From a virus, in IMG/VR virus record IMGVR_UViG_3300046507_000397, positions 1 to 30,136 of that record: a DNA stretch of 30,136 nucleotides, one strand, 5' to 3'. Shown in pieces: positions 1 to 7,243 of the stretch. Below the pieces are notes generated by a model. The model was given only the letters and a program-made list of their open reading frames with translations. It was not told where the DNA came from and did not search any database. The position numbers were made by a program, and so were the translations under genes. How positions within the stretch are numbered: the first letter of the stretch is position 1; each line of letters begins with the position of its first letter.

Positions 1-614
1 CGACCGGCCGCCGCAGCGAAGCCCGCGAGGACCACGGAGTTCGACGGGGTGACCATGATGCGGGTCGGCTCTGCGCCGGCCACGAACGCGCTCTGCAGCG
101 CGGTCACGAGGGTCGCTTCGGACAGCGGGGTCGAGGTGCCGCCCGTGTAGGTCACGGTCGTGCTGTCGAGCTGCTGCTGGAAGGACGCCATCGTCGAGGC
201 AACCGAGCTGGAGCCCGAGGCCTTGACCTGCGCGTTGCCGATGAGGGCGATTTCGCGGTCACGCTTCACAGCGGCCGAGGACTTGGCCATCTGGTAGGCC
301 ATTTCCTTCTTGCGGCCGTAGGTCGACACGACGTCGGCGCGGTCGGAGACCTGCACGGCTTCGGTGAAGATCTGCGTGTAGTTGTTGCGCAGCTCGGTCG
401 GGACGACGGTGATGATCGAGGCGTCTGCGCCTTCAACCGCGGCGTTGGTCGCCGGGGCGCGCAGGCTGTCTTCCTGCCACTGGAACAGCGGCTGGGTGAC
501 CGTCTCGTTGCCGATACCGTTCTGGAACGGGGTCTTGCGCGGGGAGAGGTTGGTGATGACATCGGAGACCTGCTCCTTGATGCCGACCATCTGGTAGGTC
601 TGGTAGTTAGCCAT
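1..614 (-). CDS. Major capsid protein, DUF5309/SU10-like (C-terminus cut by window edge)
   Basis: About 204 N-terminal residues are present; the gene runs off position 1. The N-terminus begins MANYQTYQMVGIKEQVSDVI and continues with a TNLSPRKTPF stretch and a FQWQEDSLRAPATNAAVEGA stretch. I recognise this pattern from the DUF5309 (SU10-type) major capsid family, an HK97-fold shell protein. It does not resemble T7 gp10. The position directly downstream of the scaffold gene supports the call. The start ATG is at 614; an AAGAAG purine run lies upstream. The gene is the last one in the leftward structural operon within the window. The family call is recognition by eye; the role as major capsid is well supported by context. 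Confidence 0.85.
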   Translation of the reverse strand, partial: MANYQTYQMVGIKEQVSDVITNLSPRKTPFQNGIGNETVTQPLFQWQEDSLRAPATNAAVEGADASIITVVPTELRNNYTQIFTEAVQVSDRADVVSTYGRKKEMAYQMAKSSAAVKRDREIALIGNAQVKASGSSSVASTMASFQQQLDSTTVTYTGGTSTPLSEATLVTALQSAFVAGAEPTRIMVTPSNSVVLAGFAAAAG

Positions 615-645
615 AGTTCAAAATGTCTTCTTGAAAAGGGTGGTG

Positions 646-1713
646 TTAGTCTTCGCCTTCGAAGGCGAGGAATGCGTTGATCGCGTCGTCCTGAGAGCCG
701 GACTTGATGGCCTTGTTCACGGCCGATTTCGTCGTCACGGTCTTGGAGCTGGAGCGCGCAGCGGGCGCAGAGGCGGAGTTCTTCACAATCTTCGTCGGGG
801 TCTTGTTGACCTTCTGGGTCACGACCTTCTTCGAACCACGCGCAAACTGCATGGCCATGTGGAGAACCTTGAAGGCTCCGGGGTCGGTGAGGTTGTTCAC
901 AAGCTCCGCGTCGAGACCGACTTCGTCGGCAGCGAACTTGCGGATGTCATTGTAGAGAGCCTCGTTCCAGCCCTTGATGTGATGCTTGCTGTCAGCGGTG
1001 GTGATGCTCTTGAGGCAATCACGCGCCGCCACTTGGCGAGCCTTCATCTGATCGGCGGACACCTTCTGCATGAACCCGTCGATTTCATTCTTTAGGAATG
1101 ACTCGTCTTCCAGCGCCTTCTGAGCTTCAGCCTGCAGAGCTGCGAGCTGGTCGGCGGGAACGTTGGGATCTTTCATGAGCTGGGTCCACGGCAGCTCGCG
1201 ATACTGGTTCGCGCGCTCAGTCGACCGCTTCAGCAGGACGTCGTAGGCAGCGATGTTCTTCGCTTGATCAGCCTCGACAGCCTTGCGTACTTCGGCGACT
1301 TCTTGGGACTTGCGGGTAAGAGAAGCCTCTTGGCCGGCGAGACGCTTGAGGGATCCAAGGGTGACCTCTTGTTCTGCACCATCAACGGTGATCTTGAACT
1401 TGTGGTCGTCCTTGATTTCGATGGTCGACTGATCGTCGGCCTCGTCCTCTTTAGCTTCGTCCTGGCCTTCCTCCTCGGCGTCTTCGTCCGTCTCTTCCTC
1501 TGGAGTTTCCTCGGAGGCGTCCTCGTCGTCGGCGTCGGGCTGGTTGGTCTCTTCGTCTTCTTCAGCGACCTTTTCCGATGGCTTCTTCTTGGCAGGAGGA
1601 GCGTCGTCACCCTCTTCAGGGTCGGTCATAAATGCGTTCATGATGGCGTCGTCGCCGTCAATCGCGTCGGGGTATTCGTTCAGTAGAGCATCGCCCGTGA
1701 GGGTGGATGGCAT
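646..1713 (-). CDS. Scaffolding protein
   Basis: 355 residues with the usual organisation of a phage head scaffold. The N-terminal third (about residues 30-95) is extremely acidic, with long runs of D and E. The middle (about 110-230) is charged and predicted helical/coiled coil. The C-terminal segment (about 290-340) is rich in K, S, T and A, as in scaffolds whose basic tail docks onto the capsid shell. It would guide assembly of the capsid protein encoded directly downstream and then leave or be removed. It lies between a small virion-operon gene and the capsid gene, the standard scaffold position. No protease motif was seen, so a fused maturation protease is unlikely. Confidence 0.8.
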   Translation of the reverse strand: MPSTLTGDALLNEYPDAIDGDDAIMNAFMTDPEEGDDAPPAKKKPSEKVAEEDEETNQPDADDEDASEETPEEETDEDAEEEGQDEAKEDEADDQSTIEIKDDHKFKITVDGAEQEVTLGSLKRLAGQEASLTRKSQEVAEVRKAVEADQAKNIAAYDVLLKRSTERANQYRELPWTQLMKDPNVPADQLAALQAEAQKALEDESFLKNEIDGFMQKVSADQMKARQVAARDCLKSITTADSKHHIKGWNEALYNDIRKFAADEVGLDAELVNNLTDPGAFKVLHMAMQFARGSKKVVTQKVNKTPTKIVKNSASAPAARSSSKTVTTKSAVNKAIKSGSQDDAINAFLAFEGED

Positions 1714-1715
1714 GG

Positions 1716-2030
1716 TCAGTTCATTCCGTCATAAATGTCGTGCACACTCGGATCATCGAACGGATCTGGAGTGGAGACAGCGGGGTTGTTGTCTTGGTGC
1801 TGTGGGAGCTTGTCGAAGGCCTCGGCGAAGGACGCCATGAGCCCGAGAAACTCATCGAAACCCTGCGAAGTCGCGTAGATGAACTCGCGCTTCTTGGTCT
1901 CGTGCTGTTGCGTCTTGAGGATGTCGGCAGCGCACTGCTGTCGGAACATGGCCACAAGAGCCGTGAAGGCCTCGTGCCCCAGCAGCTCTTTGGAGAGACT
2001 GCCGAGGGAGAGGATCGTGTCGTCGTTCAT
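1716..2030 (-). CDS. Conserved small phage protein of the head operon, unknown function
   Basis: 104 residues, mostly helical in appearance, with the motif LSKELLGHEAFTALV near the N-terminus and a central ETKKREFIYATSQGFDEFLG stretch. I recall proteins of this size and motif layout between the portal and scaffold genes of other podoviruses, but I know no function for them. The C-terminus is acidic (DPFDDPSVHDIYD). It overlaps the upstream gene by 4 bp (ATGA-type junction), so translation is probably coupled. It lacks membrane segments and cysteine pairs. A virion or head-assembly role is inferred only from position. Confidence 0.6.
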   Translation of the reverse strand: MNDDTILSLGSLSKELLGHEAFTALVAMFRQQCAADILKTQQHETKKREFIYATSQGFDEFLGLMASFAEAFDKLPQHQDNNPAVSTPDPFDDPSVHDIYDGMN

Positions 2031-2647
2031 GCCTTGTTGTGCAGGTACGTCATCATCTTGGAGATGAGGTCGGGCCCGCGGACGCTTGAGGCGCCGCTCG
2101 GGTCGATCAGTTCTCCGGTTGAAGGATCACGCATCGACAACGCGTTGCGCATGAAGAAGCTGGTGTCCGGTTCGGCCTGTGGGGCCTCTGCCGGTCGTGC
2201 CTGGGGCATGGGCACCGGGGCGGCCTCAGGGGCCGTTGGTGCCGCAGGGGCAGGCGCCGGCTGCGGGGCCTGAGGCGCAGCTCCGGGAAACATCTTGGTC
2301 ATGTCGCCCGTCGCCCACCAGGGCAACTGCGGGTTCGGCACGGCCGGCTTGAGTTCGGCCTGCTTGTCCGCTTGCGCCTTGAAGTCACGCCATTCGGGCG
2401 CGAGTTCGGAAGGAGCCTGGGCGGCGCCGGGGACCGCCATGGACATCGGCGAGGCGCCCGCATTACTCATGAGCGAGGATGCGGTGCGCGCCAGTGTCGG
2501 CATGGCACGAATGGCGCCGCCCGCGGCGAGCCCTGGGGCCCCCAGGACCAGCGAACTGGCCGTGAGGGGTCCTGGGGTGTGCTCGTGGACGGTCTCACGG
2601 ATGCGCCGAAGCGTATCCGCGACCTTGTTGTAGTCGAATGTGGGCAT
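2027..2647 (-). CDS. Proline/alanine-rich structural-operon protein, unknown
   Basis: 206 residues of low complexity. After an N-terminal segment (MPTFDYNKVADTLRRIRETV) there is an Ala/Gly-rich, weakly hydrophobic stretch (about residues 28-75). A Pro/Ala/Gln-rich segment follows (about 105-165) and then a short charged C-terminus. The start ATG directly follows the portal stop codon (TAAATG). The composition resembles flexible virion or linker proteins rather than an enzyme. I do not recognise a family. The position between portal and scaffold suggests a minor virion or head-tail connector component, which is inference. Confidence 0.5.
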   Translation of the reverse strand: MPTFDYNKVADTLRRIRETVHEHTPGPLTASSLVLGAPGLAAGGAIRAMPTLARTASSLMSNAGASPMSMAVPGAAQAPSELAPEWRDFKAQADKQAELKPAVPNPQLPWWATGDMTKMFPGAAPQAPQPAPAPAAPTAPEAAPVPMPQARPAEAPQAEPDTSFFMRNALSMRDPSTGELIDPSGASSVRGPDLISKMMTYLHNKA

Positions 2648-4708
2648 TTACGCTCCAGGCGCCCGCGTGGGCTGTGCGGCCTTTGCGGCGGCGTTGCGTG
2701 CAGCAGTGCGCTCCTGCGCTTCGATCTTCTCCCGCTCGACTTCGAGCTGCTCCTCACCCAGTTGGATGCGGGCGGCAGTATCGGTGTCTTGGCGGTCGTT
2801 GGTACGATCAGCGTTGATCGCGTCGAGGTGCAGCTTCGCGCTCGCCTGCTCCAGCTTGGACTGGGTGGCGGCGAACAGACGGTTGTCTGCGGCCTGCTTG
2901 ACGTTGACGGCTGCAACTCCGGCGTCTGCGGTCTTCTCCTTGATGTCCAGCTCGCGAACCTTGAGCGGGTCTGGACCCGGAGGCTGCGCGTTGGGATCGA
3001 GGTAGGCTGCGAACCGGTTGAAGCCCTTGAGCTTCGCGATGTCGTGCAGCATCTCGTAACGGCCCTTCTGGCCCATCATGTTGCTGACGATGGGATCCTG
3101 GGACATCTCTTTGTATCCCATGCCCAGCTCGTTGGCCGCTGCGTCCTTCTCGCCGTGACCCAGGTGCTGGGAGACGGTGCAGGTCGTGCGCTCGGTCCAG
3201 GCTTCTGCCTCAACCTGCAGCGGAGCACCCGCGACTTCGATGACGCGCTTGTCCTTGTAGATGATGCCGAGACGGACCACTTCGAGCATGAGGGGCACGA
3301 AGAAGTTCATGGCGAAGTTGCGGGCCATGATCTTCGCTCTGCCGCCCGAGGCGCGCTGCATGTCATCCACCAGACCCCGAGAGTTCTGGGTCGAGATGGC
3401 GTCCTTGTTGAGGCCCTGCGACAGCATCGAGATGCCCGTGGACTTCTCGTTGTTCTCCGTCAGTGTGTTGAGCACTTGGAAGACGTACGGGTTCAGGTTG
3501 TTCTGAACGAACGGCGCCACGCTATCGGGACGGCGCACGTTGACGATGCCACCCAGGCGGTTGTCGAGCAACTCGCGGGGGTTCATCAGGCCGCCGTTGA
3601 CCACCATGTAACGCGGGTTGGTCGTGATGGCCGTGTGGTCGAGCACGCCGCGGAAGAGCACGGTGCGGGCGTTCTGCGTGTGGATCACGCGGGCCGCGAA
3701 GTTGTGGCCGTAGAACACGTGAGGCAGCGGGAGCGGCACATAGGCGAGGAACGGAGGCTTATCGACCTCCTGGGGCTCGTCGAGCAGCGTGTTGCCAGAG
3801 TGCAGGATCTTGTAGAGACGCACGCCCTTCGAGCGGTCGATCTCCATGCGGACGTAGCTCTCGAACAGAACCACGTACTCCATCATCTTGTCGATGGGCT
3901 CGTTGGTCGCGTCGTTGCTGTGCGTCGGCTGTGTGCGCGCGAGGACCTCGGGGCTGAACTGCATCTCGCGGTCGTCGGACGCGAGCTTCATCACGATGGA
4001 GCGCTTGATGCCCATCTCGATCAGCTCGGCGCGTGTCTTCGGCGTGCGGTGGCCGCAGTAGTTGGCGTCGAGGATGCACGTGGCCAGGGGCTCGATGAGG
4101 AACTCTTCGGGCGCGATGGGGTCGATGCAGGTCTTGCTGACGTCCTTCTTGCGCGAGAGCGTGCCGTGGAAGGTGCCGGTTGCCGGGTCGAGGTCGGCGT
4201 CGAAGCTGTCGACGTCTTCCTGCGCGGCGAGCGCGTGCGCTTGGTCGTACGGCAGGTTCTCGAAGGTCTCCTCGGAATAGGAGAACTTCTTTTCCCAGTA
4301 GATCTTCGCAACGCCAGCGCGGGCTGTGAGGCCATCATAGATGACGCTGCTGAAGATGTTGTAGCCGGGGTTGGCGCGAAATATGACGTAGGACGCATAT
4401 TCGGTCGCAACGCGGCACATCTCGGCGTTCATGTCGATGTCGGGATCGAACTGCGCAATGTGGTCGCCACCAGCGAACACCTCAAGCAGCTGGGCGCGTT
4501 GCATCTCGACGGAATCGTACACGTCACTGCTGACGTATGAGGATGAGCCCTCAGAGGTGCGCTTCGGCAGATCGCCATTGATGTAGCGCGTCACTCGTTC
4601 GCGCTCCTTAGCGAGACGCGAGTCAAACCAGGACACCGAGTTGGTGGCCTTAGCTTGGACTTTGGCGATCAGCTCCTCATCCGTTAGGGTAGTTGGCTTT
4701 TTCGCCAT
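2648..4708 (-). CDS. Portal protein (SU10/BPP-1-like)
   Basis: 686 residues, a usual length for portals of short-tailed phages. The N-terminus carries a helical segment with SSYVSSDVYDSVEMQRAQLL followed by an FAGGDHIAQFDP motif. This is the typical opening of portals in the SU10/BPP-1-like group. The central part has IAPEEFLIEP and FYGHNFAARVIHTQNARTVL; further on is STGISMLSQGLNKDAI. The C-terminal 100 residues are a long charged helix, as in portal barrel or crown regions. The portal forms the dodecameric DNA channel at one capsid vertex and binds the terminase. It is separated from the large terminase gene by a free-standing HNH gene, which looks like an insertion. The start ATG at 4708 is clear. 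Confidence 0.88.
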   Translation of the reverse strand: MAKKPTTLTDEELIAKVQAKATNSVSWFDSRLAKERERVTRYINGDLPKRTSEGSSSYVSSDVYDSVEMQRAQLLEVFAGGDHIAQFDPDIDMNAEMCRVATEYASYVIFRANPGYNIFSSVIYDGLTARAGVAKIYWEKKFSYSEETFENLPYDQAHALAAQEDVDSFDADLDPATGTFHGTLSRKKDVSKTCIDPIAPEEFLIEPLATCILDANYCGHRTPKTRAELIEMGIKRSIVMKLASDDREMQFSPEVLARTQPTHSNDATNEPIDKMMEYVVLFESYVRMEIDRSKGVRLYKILHSGNTLLDEPQEVDKPPFLAYVPLPLPHVFYGHNFAARVIHTQNARTVLFRGVLDHTAITTNPRYMVVNGGLMNPRELLDNRLGGIVNVRRPDSVAPFVQNNLNPYVFQVLNTLTENNEKSTGISMLSQGLNKDAISTQNSRGLVDDMQRASGGRAKIMARNFAMNFFVPLMLEVVRLGIIYKDKRVIEVAGAPLQVEAEAWTERTTCTVSQHLGHGEKDAAANELGMGYKEMSQDPIVSNMMGQKGRYEMLHDIAKLKGFNRFAAYLDPNAQPPGPDPLKVRELDIKEKTADAGVAAVNVKQAADNRLFAATQSKLEQASAKLHLDAINADRTNDRQDTDTAARIQLGEEQLEVEREKIEAQERTAARNAAAKAAQPTRAPGA

Positions 4709-4715
4709 AGTTGTC

Positions 4716-5060
4716 CTAGCTCAAGTATTGTATTGCTTTTTCGAGAATGATTTGATTGTCGCGCGCGTGCCCTAGTAGGTGATTGCACCGCTCGCACAGC
4801 ACGCCGCGCACCGCGCCGGTGGCGTGGTCGTGGTCTGTGTGCCAACCGCGTTTGTTGGCGGGATCATCTGAGGAGCAGATGGCGCAGCAACGCCCCTGGC
4901 TGTCGAACATCGCGTCCCACTCTTGGGAGGTAATGCCGAAGCGGGACTTGCGCCTGTACGACCGGTTCTTATCGGGGTTGTTCTTGTACCATTCGCGTTG
5001 ATAGGCGTTACGCTTCTCGCGCTTCTCTTCGTCAGATAGCTTCGGTGTAGAAATCGTCAC
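4716..5060 (-). CDS. HNH endonuclease, recombination endonuclease VII type (likely homing endonuclease)
   Basis: 114 residues. The C-terminal half is the endonuclease VII fold: a zinc site of two CxxC pairs (C59/C62 and C89/C92) brackets the catalytic segment WHTDHDHATG (residues 73-82, D76-H79), then RGVLCERCNHLLGHARDN. The N-terminus is a basic, tyrosine-rich DNA-binding helix (QREWYKNNPDKNRSYRRKSR). T4 gp49 resolves branched DNA. Short stand-alone copies like this one, wedged between essential genes, usually behave as homing endonucleases. Its first 29 bp overlap the 3' end of the large terminase gene, and it separates terminase from portal, which normally adjoin. A true Holliday-junction role cannot be excluded, but the phage also has a gp3-type resolvase at 27525. 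Confidence 0.85.
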   Translation of the reverse strand: MTISTPKLSDEEKREKRNAYQREWYKNNPDKNRSYRRKSRFGITSQEWDAMFDSQGRCCAICSSDDPANKRGWHTDHDHATGAVRGVLCERCNHLLGHARDNQIILEKAIQYLS

Positions 5061-6693
5061 TCACCTCAACAGGACGCCACTTGCCCTCATGGACATACGC
5101 AGCGATGGCCAAGGCCATAACTGTGTCGTCGTGCGTTCCAGCCTCGGCTTCCATTTTGCCGCTCTCGCTGACCACGAACGTCTTCATCTCTTTGAGGGTC
5201 GTCTCGTCGTTGATTTCAATTTCCCGCTCGCGGTCGAGCGCGCGGAGCTTGTCGATGATCAGGGGCTTGGTCGCTTCACTGGTGAAGAAGCCGAGCCTGA
5301 TGGTGTCGCGGTCAGCCTCCAGCGTGCCTTCCATCGTCTCCGTGTAGAGATATGGATAGTTGCTGTCGCGCAGGGCAACGCAGGTCACGAGGCCGTGGTT
5401 GTTGCGCTCGGGCGCGATGGTGGCGCTGTTGTAGTGGTAGCCTAGGGTCTCAAGGATCTTCGCGAATACGTCTGGGTGGCACAGGCCACGCCATACGGCG
5501 ACTTGGCGCATCTGGCTGTCGAGAATCTGGGCGACACTCGGGTCTCCGTCTTTCTTGCCTTTTATGCCCTGGCGCAGGCCCATGCCCACGTCGGCGCCGA
5601 TCACGTAGCTCTCTTGGGGGTCGAGCGTCCGGTAGACCTTCAGTTCACCACGGGGGTGCTCGCGGATCACACGCAGCGGCAGAGGACGACCGTTCTTCTC
5701 GTCGTACGTCTCTTCTACGGCCATGAGTGTCAGCGGCGTCTGCGGTGTGCGGAGGCGCTCGGTGACGTATTCGTTGTTGAAGATAGGGCGTCCGGTCGAG
5801 AGGAAGGCCTCTTCGGCGGTCGCCGGGTATTCTTGCTTGAACAGGTCGAGCCCGTTCGTTGCCACCTTTTTACGACGCCAGTAAAGTTGGTCGTTGGAGG
5901 TGAGCCCGCGGTCTGAGAAGGCCTTGATCAGGTCTTCTTCCTCGGGCGTCCGCTGAAAGTCAGCAGGTGCGGTCTCGCGGTACTCGGCGCTCTCGAACCA
6001 CGCAGAGAAGAACAGCTCGTAGCCGTTCCAGTGCTGGTCGGAGCGGTCGGCACCTTGGGCCATGTCGTAGAACTTGCCGGTCACACCTTGGGCGGTGCTC
6101 TCCAGAAAGATGAACGTGCCCGGTTCTTCAGGGATTGCCTGAACGAGGCCGTTGAAGTTGTTGTTGGCGAATGCGGGGGGCCAGAACGCGACCTCGGAGA
6201 GGTGAGCGAACGTGAGCATTTCGCCGCGCGCAACGCCGCGACCGCCAGCAGTAGCAACGCGAAGCGCACTATCCAGCTTGTCAAACACGAGTTCGGAGCG
6301 GGACGAATACTTCGTCGAAGGGCGTACGATGTCGGGAACGTTGTCATGGATGCGCCGATACATGTCGAACAGCGACGTCGTGCTCTCACTCTCGTGAGCC
6401 ATGACGAGACCCTTCTGGGCCTTACGCTGCGACAGCCACCAATACTGGAGGGCTGAGATGACGGTGGAGAGGCCCTGCTGGCGTGCCTTGAGCACGACCA
6501 TGCGGACCTTGCCGTTGTCGTCGAGCTGCGCGAGCACACGCTCCATGAAGCGCTCTTGCACGCGATTGAGAACGAGCGGGGCAATCTTACCCTGCTTCGT
6601 TCTGATCTTGATGCAGTGCTTGGCGTAGAACGCGAAGTCATCGTAGAGCCGCTTTCGAGCCTTCTTCTGGCTCTCGGACAGCTCCTCAGTCAT
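5032..6693 (-). CDS. terL: Terminase large subunit
   Basis: 553 residues, ATPase plus nuclease of the DNA packaging motor. The Walker A-like loop is KARQQGLST (residues 69-77). The Walker B region is MLTFAHLSE (159-167), and the coupling motif is ESTAQG (198-203). The RNase H-fold nuclease residues are D368 in YVIGADVG, E429 in IAPERNNHG and D522/D523 in the HDDTVMALAIA motif. Length and motif order are complete. It overlaps the preceding small subunit candidate by 8 bp and the following HNH gene by 29 bp. The overlap with the HNH gene leaves the terminase C-terminus (DDFYTEAI) apparently intact. Confidence 0.93.
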   Translation of the reverse strand: MTEELSESQKKARKRLYDDFAFYAKHCIKIRTKQGKIAPLVLNRVQERFMERVLAQLDDNGKVRMVVLKARQQGLSTVISALQYWWLSQRKAQKGLVMAHESESTTSLFDMYRRIHDNVPDIVRPSTKYSSRSELVFDKLDSALRVATAGGRGVARGEMLTFAHLSEVAFWPPAFANNNFNGLVQAIPEEPGTFIFLESTAQGVTGKFYDMAQGADRSDQHWNGYELFFSAWFESAEYRETAPADFQRTPEEEDLIKAFSDRGLTSNDQLYWRRKKVATNGLDLFKQEYPATAEEAFLSTGRPIFNNEYVTERLRTPQTPLTLMAVEETYDEKNGRPLPLRVIREHPRGELKVYRTLDPQESYVIGADVGMGLRQGIKGKKDGDPSVAQILDSQMRQVAVWRGLCHPDVFAKILETLGYHYNSATIAPERNNHGLVTCVALRDSNYPYLYTETMEGTLEADRDTIRLGFFTSEATKPLIIDKLRALDREREIEINDETTLKEMKTFVVSESGKMEAEAGTHDDTVMALAIAAYVHEGKWRPVEVSDDFYTEAI

Positions 6694-7243
6694 CGCCGCG
6701 GATGATCTCGTCGAGGAAGTCCTCGGCCTTGTTGAGCGTCAGTTTGGACTTGCTCTCGGGCTTCGACTTCGTGAAGTTCAAGACGGTGTTGATCGCCTGG
6801 ATCTTGATCTTCTGGTCGCTGGGGCCTACCGCGAGCACGAAGGCTTCCTTCAGCGCGGCCTCGGCCTTGCCGGTGTCCGTCACCGGGACCATCACGGTCT
6901 CAATGCCGTCCTGGGTGACCACCTCGACCTTCTCGTCGGGGAGTTCGCCTTTGTCTTTCATGATCTTGATAAACCTGTCTGCTAGTGCGTTCGCGCGCGC
7001 CCACAGGGGAGCCACGGTCTCGCGCGTGTGCCCTTTGGGGACACCGAGGCGCGAGTGTTTGGTGGGATCGGAGGCGTGCGATGCTTTGATCGCCGCGGAG
7101 TGGCGTGCGCGAAACTCCGGGTCCTCCCACTGCGCCTTCTTGAGAGCTGCGATGTCGGGACGCGGGCGTCGGCGCTTGTCTACTCGGCCGAAGAGGGGGA
7201 CCTTCTTGATCTTCTTGGTCCCCCCCGGATGCATCTGTGTCAT
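6686..7243 (-). CDS. Putative terminase small subunit
   Basis: 185 residues directly upstream of terL and overlapping it by 8 bp. The N-terminus is very basic (KKIKKVPLFGRVDKRRRPRP), followed by a helical segment ending in RLGVPKGHTRETVAPLWARA. Residues 125-160 (TGKAEAALKEAFVLAVGPSD and following) look like an oligomerisation helix bundle. Basic N-terminus, helical core and position are consistent with the DNA-recognition subunit of the packaging motor. I do not recognise a specific family, so the assignment is mainly positional. Two close ATG codons (7243 and 7234) are possible starts; the first overlaps the upstream stop (ATGA). Confidence 0.55.
   Translation of the reverse strand: MTQMHPGGTKKIKKVPLFGRVDKRRRPRPDIAALKKAQWEDPEFRARHSAAIKASHASDPTKHSRLGVPKGHTRETVAPLWARANALADRFIKIMKDKGELPDEKVEVVTQDGIETVMVPVTDTGKAEAALKEAFVLAVGPSDQKIKIQAINTVLNFTKSKPESKSKLTLNKAEDFLDEIIRGDD

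Noticed and set aside
2372-4540. 722-codon plus-strand open frame opposite the portal gene
   Set aside because: It is antisense to a clear portal gene, has Val/Arg/His/Leu-biased noise composition and no motif; high GC lengthens antisense frames.
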